This document shows, piece after piece, positions 9,436-17,839 of a DNA stretch of 64,000 bases (its first letter is position 1; each line of letters begins with the position of its first letter). The stretch is from Flavihumibacter solisilvae. GTDB taxonomy: Bacteria > Bacteroidota > Bacteroidia > Chitinophagales > Chitinophagaceae. Location of the stretch: the NCBI RefSeq assembly GCF_000814475.1, contig NZ_JSVC01000011.1, positions 62,001 to 126,000 on the forward strand, in the 5' to 3' direction. A program made the position numbers and the translations under genes. A model generated the notes under the pieces. That model did not search any database. It saw nothing but the letters and a program-made list of their open reading frames with translations, and was not told where the DNA came from.

Positions 9436-10887
9436 ATGAAAATCGCTGTTGCCAAAGGAGATGGAATCGGACCTGAGATCATGGATGCCGTCCTGACAAT
9501 TTTCAATGCCAACAAGGTGCCCCTGGAGTATGAGAACGTGGAGATGGGCAAATGGGTTTTTGACAAAGGTTTCTCTAACGGTATGACACCCGAAGCGCAA
9601 CAGTCGATCGAATCACTTGGCATCCTCTTCAAAGGACCAATGGAAACACCAAAAGGGAAGGGTGTAAAAAGCGTAAATGTAACAGCCCGCAAAACCTGGA
9701 ATACCTATGCAAACAAGCGGGTCTTCCAGACGCTGCATGGAGTCGACACCGTTTTCAGCAAAGCGGGAATCCCTATTGACCTTACAATCGTTCGCGAAAA
9801 TATTGAAGACACTTATGGCGGAATTGAACATATGCTTACGCATGATGTTGCCCTTAGCCGCCGCTTTATTACCCGTCCCGGCAGCCTCCAGGTGATCAAA
9901 TATGCTTTTGAAATGGCCAGTAAAAACGGTGCGCGCAGGATCACTTGCGGTCACAAGGCCAATATCATGAAGATCACTGATGGACTTTTCCTTGAAGTCT
10001 TTTACGAAGTAGCCAAGGATTATCCTAACCTGAAGGCGGACGATGTGATCGTTGACGATCTCTGTATGAAACTGGTGAGCCGTCCGCAGGAATTTGATGT
10101 AGTAGTACTTACCAACCTGCAGGGTGATATTGTTAGCGATCTTTGCGCAGGCCTCGTTGGGGGACTGGGCTTTGCTCCTTCAGCAAACATCGGTGACCAT
10201 ATTTGCATCTTCGAAGCCGTACATGGTACCGCACCGGATATCGCCGGCCGCAATATAGCAAACCCAACGGCACTCTTGCTTAGCGGCATTGCAATGCTGC
10301 GCCACCTGGGACTAATGGAGAACGCGGCAGTAATTGAGAATGCCCTTCTTTATACTCTTGAAAGCGGAGTCCACACCGGTGATTTTGGTGATAAGAATAT
10401 TGCTTCGGTTAATACCACCCAATTCGCTGAAGCGATCATTGGAAACCTTGGCAAGACACCTGCCCATGGCGCACGCCCCTTGCTGCCAAACAAGCCTGTT
10501 ACTCCGACGGTATTCAAACTGGCAGAAAACCCGTTGATCATAACGCAGGAACTCGAAAACGAGCAGGTAGTAGGTGTCGATTTTTTCATTGAAAGCACCG
10601 AACAGCCTAATGCGGTGGCAGAAAAATGCCTTCGTCATACCGGCGACCTGTTTAAACTTGTGAATGTGAGCAACCGTGGTACCCAGGTATGGCCGAAAGG
10701 ATCTGTATTTACCAATATGGTTAACCAGTACGGCTGCAGGTTTGAAAGTGTGGGTGAAGCTAATGTTACACAGACTGACATCCTGGAATTATACAAAAAG
10801 CTGGCGCAGGATTTCAAAGTATGTTCTACAGAACTCCTTAATAAATGGGGCGACAAAAAGGCTTATAGCCTTGCGCAGGGGCAATAA
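9436..10887 (+). CDS. icd: Isocitrate dehydrogenase, Thermus-type with C-terminal extension
   Basis: A 483-residue decarboxylating dehydrogenase of the TCA cycle (isocitrate to 2-oxoglutarate). Start chosen at ATG 9436 (MKIAVAKGDGIGPE), because an upstream TTG would place the start inside the promoter-like TACCTTTG. Catalytic parts: RENIEDTYGGIEH with the catalytic Tyr, KANIMK with the Lys, metal Asp residues in DDLCMKL and LQGDIVSDL. GFAPSANIG and NALLYTLESG follow. After about residue 325 comes a roughly 140-residue extension containing VVGVDFFIE and VSNRGTQVWP, a layout I recall from Thermus thermophilus IDH. Coenzyme (NADP likely) was not determined. Confidence 0.93.
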   Translation: MKIAVAKGDGIGPEIMDAVLTIFNANKVPLEYENVEMGKWVFDKGFSNGMTPEAQQSIESLGILFKGPMETPKGKGVKSVNVTARKTWNTYANKRVFQTLHGVDTVFSKAGIPIDLTIVRENIEDTYGGIEHMLTHDVALSRRFITRPGSLQVIKYAFEMASKNGARRITCGHKANIMKITDGLFLEVFYEVAKDYPNLKADDVIVDDLCMKLVSRPQEFDVVVLTNLQGDIVSDLCAGLVGGLGFAPSANIGDHICIFEAVHGTAPDIAGRNIANPTALLLSGIAMLRHLGLMENAAVIENALLYTLESGVHTGDFGDKNIASVNTTQFAEAIIGNLGKTPAHGARPLLPNKPVTPTVFKLAENPLIITQELENEQVVGVDFFIESTEQPNAVAEKCLRHTGDLFKLVNVSNRGTQVWPKGSVFTNMVNQYGCRFESVGEANVTQTDILELYKKLAQDFKVCSTELLNKWGDKKAYSLAQGQ

Positions 10888-10918
10888 AAGTCATAGATCG
10901 AACTACGGTATTGTATCC

Positions 10919-10953
10919 AGTGAATAAGTGAATAAAGCATTCACTTATTCACT
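10919..10953. terminator. Perfect 15-bp inverted repeat, likely bidirectional terminator
   Basis: Arms 10919-10933 and 10939-10953 are perfect complements (GTGAATAAGTGAAT core) around a 5-base AAAGC loop. It sits between the convergent icd and SUI1-family genes. The stem is AT-rich and lacks a clear T-run, so termination is inferred from position. Each arm contains two GTGAAT/ATTCAC words. Confidence 0.55.
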
Positions 10954-10987
10954 TATAGGCTAATCGCCATTAAGTGCATGCAGTTAT

Positions 10988-11332
10988 TCACACTTTCTTC
11001 GATTTCGAATAGCCGTTCTTAAGAAGGAAAGTCATTACCTTCTCGCGCTGATCGCCCTGGATGATCACTTCGCCATCCTTCACTGCTCCTCCTGTGCCGC
11101 AAAACTGTTTCACCTGTTTACCTAGCTGGTCAAGGTCGTTTTCTGTTCCAATGAATCCCGAGACGAGCGTAACCATCTTTCCCCCGCGTTGTTTATTATC
11201 CAGTTTAACCCTGAGCTGTTGCTTTCCGGGTTCAATGGTTTCGTGCTGCGGAACATCTTCCGGCTCAAAGCGGAAAGTGGGATCGGTTGAGAAAACGAAT
11301 CCATTCCTGTCAGCTTTATTCCTCTTCGACAT
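10988..11332 (-). CDS. SUI1/YciH-family translation factor
   Basis: A 114-residue protein of the SUI1/eIF1 family (bacterial YciH), thought to act on start-codon fidelity at the 30S subunit. The C-terminal 75 residues carry the family pattern: VKLDNKQRGGKMVTLVSGF, LGKQVKQFCGTGGAVKDGEV and IQGDQREKVMTFLLKNGY. The N-terminal 40 residues are polar. It lies 24 bases behind nadC on the minus strand, so it is probably the last gene of that transcript. Confidence 0.93.
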   Translation of the reverse strand: MSKRNKADRNGFVFSTDPTFRFEPEDVPQHETIEPGKQQLRVKLDNKQRGGKMVTLVSGFIGTENDLDQLGKQVKQFCGTGGAVKDGEVIIQGDQREKVMTFLLKNGYSKSKKV

Positions 11333-11356
11333 GGCTGATAAATTAAAATCTCAAAA

Positions 11357-12217
11357 TTAAACAATCTTTGCCTTAAGGCTCAGGTCAACGCTTCGTGCCT
11401 GGTGGATCAACGCCCCCACGCTTACAAAGTCAACATCCGTCTTCGCATAGTCAATAAGGTTGGAAAGATTTATACCACCGCTGGCTTCCGTTTCAAACTG
11501 CCTGTTGATAATGGAAAGGGCTTCTGTAATATTGTCCGGGGTGAAATTGTCCAGCATTATCCTGCTTACTTTTCCTTTACCTGCACTGATCACTTCCTTA
11601 ACATCCTTAAGCGTACGCGTTTCCACTTCAATGGCCATTCCAGGTTTGTATCGCTGGACATAATCCCATGCCTTTTCAATTGCCTTTGTGATATTCCCGC
11701 AATAATCGATGTGGTTATCTTTCAGCATGATCATGTCATAAAGTGCGAACCGGTGGTTGACTCCGCCACCTATAGCCACTGCCCATTTTTCCATCAACCT
11801 GAAATTCGGCGTTGTTTTCCGGGTATCGAGGACACGGGTGTGATAGCCCTCCAGCTGGCGGGTATACTGCCGCGTTAGTCCGGCTATTCCGCTCATCCGC
11901 TGCATACAATTCAGTACAAGCCTTTCACACTGGAGAATGGTATGGATATCCGCATCCACTTCGAATGCAACTTCGCCAGATTTCATTTCATCGCCATCCT
12001 TTTTGAAAGGCCTGAAATCAATCTCAGGCTGCATATGCCTGAAGATCTTTTCAGCAGCTTCCATTCCCGCCAGCACACCATCTTCCTTGATTTTCAGCAC
12101 AGCAGTGCCTTTCGCCCCCGGGGGAATGACACTCAATGTAGAGTGGTCACCATCTCCTATGTCTTCTGCCAGCGCATTCCTGATGAGTTTGTCCAGCAGG
12201 TCGTTAAAAGCTATCAT
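11357..12217 (-). CDS. nadC: Nicotinate-nucleotide pyrophosphorylase (carboxylating)
   Basis: A 286-residue quinolinate phosphoribosyltransferase that converts quinolinate and PRPP to nicotinate mononucleotide, CO2 and PPi in de novo NAD synthesis. Typical motifs: EDIGDGDHST near the N-terminus, LNCMQRMSGIAGLT, LDTRKTTPNFR, HRFALYDMIMLKDNHI, EVETRTL and EASGGINLSN. Intact and full length. Followed by the SUI1-family gene after 24 bases. Confidence 0.97.
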   Translation of the reverse strand: MIAFNDLLDKLIRNALAEDIGDGDHSTLSVIPPGAKGTAVLKIKEDGVLAGMEAAEKIFRHMQPEIDFRPFKKDGDEMKSGEVAFEVDADIHTILQCERLVLNCMQRMSGIAGLTRQYTRQLEGYHTRVLDTRKTTPNFRLMEKWAVAIGGGVNHRFALYDMIMLKDNHIDYCGNITKAIEKAWDYVQRYKPGMAIEVETRTLKDVKEVISAGKGKVSRIMLDNFTPDNITEALSIINRQFETEASGGINLSNLIDYAKTDVDFVSVGALIHQARSVDLSLKAKIV

Positions 12218-12263
12218 GCAGCAAATCTAACTGTGGAGTTGCAAATCTTGTGAATTTGAAATT

Positions 12264-12297
12264 AAAAAAGGGCCTGCAGAAAGAAACTGCCAGGCCC
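12264..12297 (-). terminator. Rho-independent terminator of the DUF4783 gene
   Basis: Read on the minus strand, GGGCCTG-G-CAG, a TTTCTTT loop and CTG-CAGGCCC form a 10-bp stem with one bulge, followed by a six-T run. It lies 30 bases beyond the DUF4783 stop and 47 bases ahead of nadC, so the two genes are probably separate transcription units or only partly linked. Confidence 0.8.
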
Positions 12298-12326
12298 GTC
12301 TTTTCAAGGGGATAATATTGTTATTG

Positions 12327-12716
12327 TCACTCCTGCTGAAATCGCATTTCCTGGAGCAACTGTTTGTCGCCTTTCTGCTTCATAAAAAGGGTGGTACGGT
12401 AACGGCCATTGTTGGTCATAAGCAAACCGATGACATAATTTGCACCGTTGTTCTCACCACGATGTTTCAGCTCGAAATTTTTAACACCACCATTATTGTT
12501 AAAGAAATCCTTAAGGATCATTTCTGCCTGGCTGCGGCTGTAGTTGTCGCTTCTTTCGGGTAGCGTAATATCTACCCTGCTGTCAAAGTAACGGGAAAGC
12601 AGGTTGGCATTGCCTGATTTCAGGGCCACCACCACCGAATCCATTTCGGGTCTGTTGGTGAATCCCGCCAGCAGAATACCCACTGCCAAAAGGATGCATG
12701 TAAAAAATGATTTCAT
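12327..12716 (-). CDS. DUF4783 family exported protein
   Basis: A 129-residue secreted protein with signal peptide (hydrophobic to about residue 19). The mature part resembles the NTF2-like fold of DUF4783: VVVALKSGNANLLSRYFDSRVDITLPE, then SQAEMILKDFFNNN, then RYRTTLFMKQKG. Members are confined to Bacteroidota as far as I know and are frequently found beside nadC. Function unknown. A strong terminator follows it. Confidence 0.8.
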   Translation of the reverse strand: MKSFFTCILLAVGILLAGFTNRPEMDSVVVALKSGNANLLSRYFDSRVDITLPERSDNYSRSQAEMILKDFFNNNGGVKNFELKHRGENNGANYVIGLLMTNNGRYRTTLFMKQKGDKQLLQEMRFQQE

Positions 12717-12795
12717 ACGTTTACGTTTACAGGTTTTTATTGGATTTCAGGGGTATTACGGATTTTTGCAGCACCATACACTATCCCAAAAGTGT

Positions 12796-12825
12796 GCCAA
12801 CTACCTGAAGGTCACGTTAGTTGGC
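12796..12825 (+). repeat. 8-bp inverted repeat ahead of gpmI
   Basis: GCCAACTA at 12796-12803 and TAGTTGGC at 12818-12825 are perfect complements around a 14-base loop, followed on the plus strand by TGATTTTTAT. It ends 76 bases before the gpmI start. It may be a weak terminator or leader structure; which one cannot be told from sequence. Confidence 0.4.
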
Positions 12826-12901
12826 TGATTTTTATGGGTTTACCAACCCCGAAAGGGCAAAATCAACTAGATTTACGCAACTGATAAGACGAATAGAAAA
12901 A

Positions 12902-14428
12902 ATGAAAAAAGCAATCCTGATTATTATGGATGGATGGGGACTCGGAAAAGTAGCCGCCAGCGATGCCATCCAGCATGCCAATGTTCCTTTTGTTTCCGGT
13001 CTATATAATAAATACCCGCATACGACGCTCGTAACCTGCGGTGAAGCAGTCGGTTTGCCTGAAGGGCAGATGGGTAACAGTGAAGTGGGTCACCTGAACC
13101 TCGGCGCCGGCAGGATCGTTTACCAGGAACTGCAGCGTATAAACGTAGCTATCCGCGACGGGGAATTCCAACAGAATGCGACTTTACTGAACGCCATCCG
13201 TACAGCAAAAGCCAACGGCAAAGCTCTTCACCTGCTGGGACTCGTGAGCGACGGTGGCGTACATTCACATACAACGCACCTTAAAGCCATTACCAGTCTT
13301 TGTAAAAGCGAGAATTTTACCAATGTTTTCATTCATGCATTTACTGATGGCCGGGATACTGATCCCAAAAGCGGGCTGACTTACATGACAGCGTTGCAGG
13401 CACACCTTGATCAGACAACAGGTACTATCGCGACAGTCAGTGGACGATACTATGCTATGGACCGCGACAAGCGCTGGGAGCGGGTGAAACTTGCCTACGA
13501 CGCAATGGTGAAAGGTACAGGTGAAAAGTCAACTAATGCCCTTTCGGCTATTGAACAGAGTTATGACCGGAACGTTACTGATGAATTTATTATGCCGGTA
13601 GTCATCACCAACAATGCGGGTATGCCGATAGCGCGGATCCAACATGGTGACAGTGCCATTTGTTTCAACTTCCGGACAGACCGTTGCCGGGAGATCTCCC
13701 AGGTGCTTACGCAGACGGACTTCCCTGACCAGGGCATGAAGCATTTCGACGACCTGCATTATACAACCATGACGGAATATGACAAGACTTTCCGGAATGT
13801 AGATGTGATCTTCGATAATGACAACCTCAACAACACGATCGGCGAAGTTCTGGCTGCGAATGGAAAAACACAGATACGTATAGCCGAAACTGAAAAATAT
13901 CCCCATGTAACCTTTTTCTTTAGCGGAGGCCGAGAGACGCCGTTCGCCGGTGAATCAAGGATCCTGAAGCCTTCACCCAAAGTTGCTACATACGACCTGA
14001 TGCCCGAGATGAGTGCATGGGATCTCACCAATGCCCTGGTGCCCGAAATTAAAGGCGGAAAGGCAGACTTCATTTGCCTTAACTATGCCAATGCAGATAT
14101 GGTGGGCCATACAGGAATTTTTTCTGCTGCCATCAAAGCTGCTGAAACCGTTGACCAGTGTGTTGAAAAAGTTGTGACAGCTGCCCTTGAGCAGGACTAT
14201 GTGGTTTTCCTTACTGCAGACCATGGTAATGCTGATTATATGATAAATGAGGATGGTTCGCCAAACACTGCACACACCCTGAACCTGGTGCCGCTTTTCA
14301 TTATCGACAAAAACTGGAAAGGAACGGTGAACCCGGGTAAGCTTGCTGATATAGCACCCACCATCCTGCATTTCATGCAACTGCCGATTCCTAAAGAAAT
14401 GACAGGAAATATTCTCGTTACTCATTAA
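12902..14428 (+). CDS. gpmI: 2,3-bisphosphoglycerate-independent phosphoglycerate mutase
   Basis: A 508-residue Mn-dependent glycolytic enzyme interconverting 3- and 2-phosphoglycerate. The ATG at 12902 gives the family start MKKAILIIMDGWGLG; an in-frame upstream extension of 27 codons has no family similarity and is rejected. Metal ligand Asp10, catalytic Ser60 in MGNSEVGH, FTDGRDTDP, FNFRTDR, NYANADMVGHTG and the C-terminal DHGNAD metal site are all present. A haem-binding protein gene follows after 20 bases. Confidence 0.97.
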   Translation: MKKAILIIMDGWGLGKVAASDAIQHANVPFVSGLYNKYPHTTLVTCGEAVGLPEGQMGNSEVGHLNLGAGRIVYQELQRINVAIRDGEFQQNATLLNAIRTAKANGKALHLLGLVSDGGVHSHTTHLKAITSLCKSENFTNVFIHAFTDGRDTDPKSGLTYMTALQAHLDQTTGTIATVSGRYYAMDRDKRWERVKLAYDAMVKGTGEKSTNALSAIEQSYDRNVTDEFIMPVVITNNAGMPIARIQHGDSAICFNFRTDRCREISQVLTQTDFPDQGMKHFDDLHYTTMTEYDKTFRNVDVIFDNDNLNNTIGEVLAANGKTQIRIAETEKYPHVTFFFSGGRETPFAGESRILKPSPKVATYDLMPEMSAWDLTNALVPEIKGGKADFICLNYANADMVGHTGIFSAAIKAAETVDQCVEKVVTAALEQDYVVFLTADHGNADYMINEDGSPNTAHTLNLVPLFIIDKNWKGTVNPGKLADIAPTILHFMQLPIPKEMTGNILVTH

Positions 14429-14448
14429 TACCCCCCAACTTCCGAAGT

Positions 14449-14940
14449 ATGTTCAAAAAGTTCCTATTACTGCTACTGGTTGTTTTTGTCGTATTACAAC
14501 TATTCAGGCCGCGGCTTGACAATACCGCGGGCGCTACAGGCACGGCCGGGATCAACAACCATGTTTCCGTACCCCAGCATGTTGACCAGCTGCTGAAGAC
14601 CAGTTGTTATGATTGTCACAGTAACACCACAACATATCCCTGGTATGCATCTCTTCAGCCTGTTGGCTGGTGGCTCGATGATCATATATCCGAAGGAAAA
14701 AAGGAGTTGAACTTTGATGAATACGGAAACTACAATCTTCGCCGTAAGTATCATAAGCTGGAAGAAATTGCCGAACTGGTAGAAGAAAATGAAATGCCTT
14801 TGAGTTCTTATACGCTGGTGCATAATGATGCAAAGCTTACAGGAGATCAAAAGAAACTACTTGTTGACTGGACTTCGAAAGCGATGAATGACATGAAAGC
14901 GAAGTACCCGATCGACAGCCTGATCAGAAAAAAACAATGA
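14449..14940 (+). CDS. Haem-binding domain (cytochrome-like) protein
   Basis: A 163-residue envelope protein. One N-terminal membrane segment (about residues 4-19) is followed by a periplasmic domain with a covalent haem motif C53-Y-D-C-H57. The pattern CYDCHSNTTTYPWY, then QPVGWWLDDHI, then NFDEYG matches the haem-binding domain of Bacteroidota (PF14376 as I recall it). The late WTSKAMND could supply the distal part. Only one CXXCH is present. Its stop is one base from the TTG start of the TonB receptor, indicating coupling. Confidence 0.88.
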   Translation: MFKKFLLLLLVVFVVLQLFRPRLDNTAGATGTAGINNHVSVPQHVDQLLKTSCYDCHSNTTTYPWYASLQPVGWWLDDHISEGKKELNFDEYGNYNLRRKYHKLEEIAELVEENEMPLSSYTLVHNDAKLTGDQKKLLVDWTSKAMNDMKAKYPIDSLIRKKQ

Positions 14941-14941
14941 T

Positions 14942-17143
14942 TTGAAATTCCTCCTGCTTTTCCTGCTGCACTTTAAAGTCGTTACTGCCTTCGCACAGGA
15001 AGGGCCGGTTGATACTACTGCCCGGGAACTTGAAGAAGTGATTGTTTCCTATAACAAGTGGGAGCAACAACTCAATGAGATCCCCAATAAGGTAGTAAAG
15101 GTTAGCAGGAATGATATCATCCGAATGAATCCCCAGACATCGGCAGACCTGCTCGCGCAAACGGGGACTGTCTTCGTGCAGAAAAGTCAGCTGGGTGGGG
15201 GAAGTCCGATGATCCGGGGATTTGCCACCAACCGGATCCTGCTGGTGGTTGACGGCGTCCGGATGAATAATGCCATATACCGCAGTGGCAACCTTCAGAA
15301 TGTAATCAGCATCGATGCGCTGAGTACGGAAACGGCAGAAATTGTTTTTGGTCCGGGCTCACTTATTTATGGCAGTGATGCTATTGGTGGCGTAATTGAT
15401 TTCCATACACTCGAACCACGCTTTGCGAAGGATGGCAAAACGCTTACAAAAGCGAATGTGCTTGCACGTTATTCCACTGCCGACCGGGAAAAGACCATTC
15501 ATGGAGATGTGGCAGTGGGGTGGAAAAAGTGGGCACTGGTAACATCCGCCACATTTTCGGGCTTCGATGACCTTCAGATGGGTAAACATGGCGGGCAGGA
15601 CCGTTACCTGCGCCCCGAATATGTGGAACGGATAAACGGTTCGGATTCGATCATCCAAAACAGTGATCCGCGGACTCAGCGCTTCAGTGGCTATGACCAG
15701 ACCAATTTCCTTCAGAAGATCGCATTCAGGCCGACAGAAGGTCTCCAACTACAATACAGTTTTGTTTATGGCGGCACGGGTATTGCTCCCCGTTATGACA
15801 GGCTTATCCAGTACAGGAATGGGGCATTGCGGTTTGCAGAATGGAATTATGGGCCAATGATCTGGCGTATGCATTCACTACGTGCCGATCTTGGCAAACG
15901 GACGAAATTGTATGATGAAAGCAAGCTTGTCGTGGCTTACCAGGATTATGATGAGAGCAGGATTGACAGAACGCGGAACCGCAATCAGCGGAACCGCCAG
16001 GCAGAAAAAGTACATGCATATAGCTTTAACTGGGATGCCAGCAAGTCGCTTTCAAAAGGCACTTTATATTATGGAACCGAGGTCGTGTACAATAAAGTTG
16101 GTTCGACCGGTACAACCAGGGATATTGTTTCGGGAGCTGAAGAACCATTTGTAAGCAGGTACCCTGATGGCAGCACATGGGCAACCAGTGGCCTATACGG
16201 TAATTATAAACTGAACCTAAGGCAAAAATTTACAGTCAATGCTGGCCTCCGTTACAGCTACAACTGGCTGGATGCGCGGTTCAGTCAACAGTTCATCCCC
16301 TTCCCCTATACAAAAGTTTCGTTGAATGAAGGAGCGCTTACAGGCAACACAGGGCTGGTGTTCAGGCCTGCTGAAGGCTGGCAGCTCAATGGAAGTATTT
16401 CGACTGGTTACCGGATGCCGAATATTGACGACATAGGCAAGCTCTTCGAAAGTGCACCGGGAAATATTACCGTTCCGAACCCGGAGCTTGGATCTGAATA
16501 TGCCTGGAACTTCGAAGCCGGCGCTTCGCGCCAGGTTAAAAACGCTTACAGGGTTGAGGTGACCGCTTTTCATACTATCCTGGATAACGCCATTGTAAGA
16601 AGGCCATTTACCTTCAACGGGCAGGATTCCATAGAATTTGACGGGGAAATGAGCAGGGTTGAAGCACTTCAGAATGCCGCGAAAGCTACCGTGTGGGGTA
16701 TCCAGGCAGCAGTTGACGTGAACCTGTTGCCGTCCTTGCGATTCCGTACCCTGGCTAACTGGATAACCGGCAAAGAAACTGATGATGCCAAAGATGAGCA
16801 GGTTCCGCTCAGGCATGCACCACCCTTTTATGGATCTGCTTACCTGCTTTATACAAAAGGCCGGTTCACTGCTGAGCTGAACGCCATTTACAACAGCGAA
16901 GTTAGTGCCGATGACCTTGCGCCATCCGAAAAGGCTAAGACGGATATCTACGCCAGTGATAAAGCCGGAAACCCCTACTCTCCCTCCTGGTACACACTGA
17001 ATAGCCGGGTCAGTTGCCAGTTAAACAGGATACAGGTAACCGTTGGCTGGGAAAATATAACCAACCAGCGCTACCGTCCATACTCATCCGGAATTGTCGC
17101 TGCCGGATCGAACATGATAATCGCAATAAAAGCCGCCTTCTGA
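14942..17143 (+). CDS. TonB-dependent receptor (possibly haem-type)
   Basis: A 733-residue outer-membrane receptor. It starts with TTG one base after the preceding stop, giving MKFLLLFLLHFKVVTAFAQ, a good signal peptide; no better in-frame start exists. The plug (about 30-150) contains EEVIVSYNKWE (TonB-box region), GGGSPMIRGFATNRILLVVDGVRMNNA and GSLIYGSDAIGGVIDF. The rest is a 22-strand-type barrel ending in an aromatic-rich NMIIAIKAAF. The plug wording resembles HmuR/haemoglobin receptors, which fits the coupled haem-binding gene, but the ligand is inferred. Confidence 0.92.
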   Translation: MKFLLLFLLHFKVVTAFAQEGPVDTTARELEEVIVSYNKWEQQLNEIPNKVVKVSRNDIIRMNPQTSADLLAQTGTVFVQKSQLGGGSPMIRGFATNRILLVVDGVRMNNAIYRSGNLQNVISIDALSTETAEIVFGPGSLIYGSDAIGGVIDFHTLEPRFAKDGKTLTKANVLARYSTADREKTIHGDVAVGWKKWALVTSATFSGFDDLQMGKHGGQDRYLRPEYVERINGSDSIIQNSDPRTQRFSGYDQTNFLQKIAFRPTEGLQLQYSFVYGGTGIAPRYDRLIQYRNGALRFAEWNYGPMIWRMHSLRADLGKRTKLYDESKLVVAYQDYDESRIDRTRNRNQRNRQAEKVHAYSFNWDASKSLSKGTLYYGTEVVYNKVGSTGTTRDIVSGAEEPFVSRYPDGSTWATSGLYGNYKLNLRQKFTVNAGLRYSYNWLDARFSQQFIPFPYTKVSLNEGALTGNTGLVFRPAEGWQLNGSISTGYRMPNIDDIGKLFESAPGNITVPNPELGSEYAWNFEAGASRQVKNAYRVEVTAFHTILDNAIVRRPFTFNGQDSIEFDGEMSRVEALQNAAKATVWGIQAAVDVNLLPSLRFRTLANWITGKETDDAKDEQVPLRHAPPFYGSAYLLYTKGRFTAELNAIYNSEVSADDLAPSEKAKTDIYASDKAGNPYSPSWYTLNSRVSCQLNRIQVTVGWENITNQRYRPYSSGIVAAGSNMIIAIKAAF

Positions 17144-17203
17144 CTTGTTGATTATTCTTTTGCTTTGAAAAAAAGCATAAATTACGATAGCATAACCTCC
17201 CTT

Positions 17204-17782
17204 ATGACGGAAGAAGTCCTGTTACATGGATGTTTACACAATGATCCGCTGGCTCAGAAGGAACTGTATCAGCGGTACAGTCATAAGATGCTGTCGGTGT
17301 GTTACCGGTTCGCACACAATCGCGAAGACGCAGAGGATATGCTCCAGGAAGGATTCATCAAAGTATTTTCACAGATCCATACATTCCGCTTCCAGGGCGC
17401 ATTTGAAGGCTGGATAAGAAGGATAATGGTGCATACCTGCATCAATCACCTGAAGCGGAATAAGAAGTTCAATGAAAGTGTGGATATTATCCACGCTTCA
17501 GGAGTTCAGACCAGGGAAGAGTCCATTCCTTCCATCGTTCAGGCAAAGCAGGTGATTGAATGTATCAGGATGTTACCGATCGGATACCGAACCGTTTTGA
17601 ACCTGTATGCCCTGGAAGGATATTCCCATAAAGAAATCGCGGCAGTGCTTGACATAGAAGAAAGTACCAGCCGATCCCAATATACCCGTGCCCGCCAAAT
17701 GCTTGAAGAAATACTTATCAGGAAAAAAATCTTGCAGAAACCGCATGATAAAGTCTCCCTTCTAGCAGCGTTTGGGCGTTAA
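17204..17782 (+). CDS. ECF RNA polymerase sigma factor
   Basis: A 192-residue sigma-70 family extracytoplasmic-function factor. I chose ATG 17204 (MTEEVLLHGCLHND), which fits the family length; an in-frame TTG at 17165 would add 13 residues. Sigma-2 spans about 10-80 (LYQRYSHKMLSVCYRF, REDAEDMLQEGFIKVF, FEGWIRRIMVHTCINHLK) and sigma-4 about 120-170 (IGYRTVLNLYALEGYSHKEIAAVLDI, then SRSQYTRARQML). It is followed after 57 bases by a membrane protein with anti-sigma-like topology, so a signal-responsive pair is likely. Confidence 0.93.
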   Translation: MTEEVLLHGCLHNDPLAQKELYQRYSHKMLSVCYRFAHNREDAEDMLQEGFIKVFSQIHTFRFQGAFEGWIRRIMVHTCINHLKRNKKFNESVDIIHASGVQTREESIPSIVQAKQVIECIRMLPIGYRTVLNLYALEGYSHKEIAAVLDIEESTSRSQYTRARQMLEEILIRKKILQKPHDKVSLLAAFGR

Positions 17783-17839
17783 TCGGACTCTATAGGTAGT
17801 GGGTTAGTAATTGTAAACTTTATCCCTAACCGGATTAAG

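Noticed and set aside
12821-12901. 27-codon N-terminal extension of gpmI
   Set aside because: No family similarity, and it starts inside the inverted repeat.
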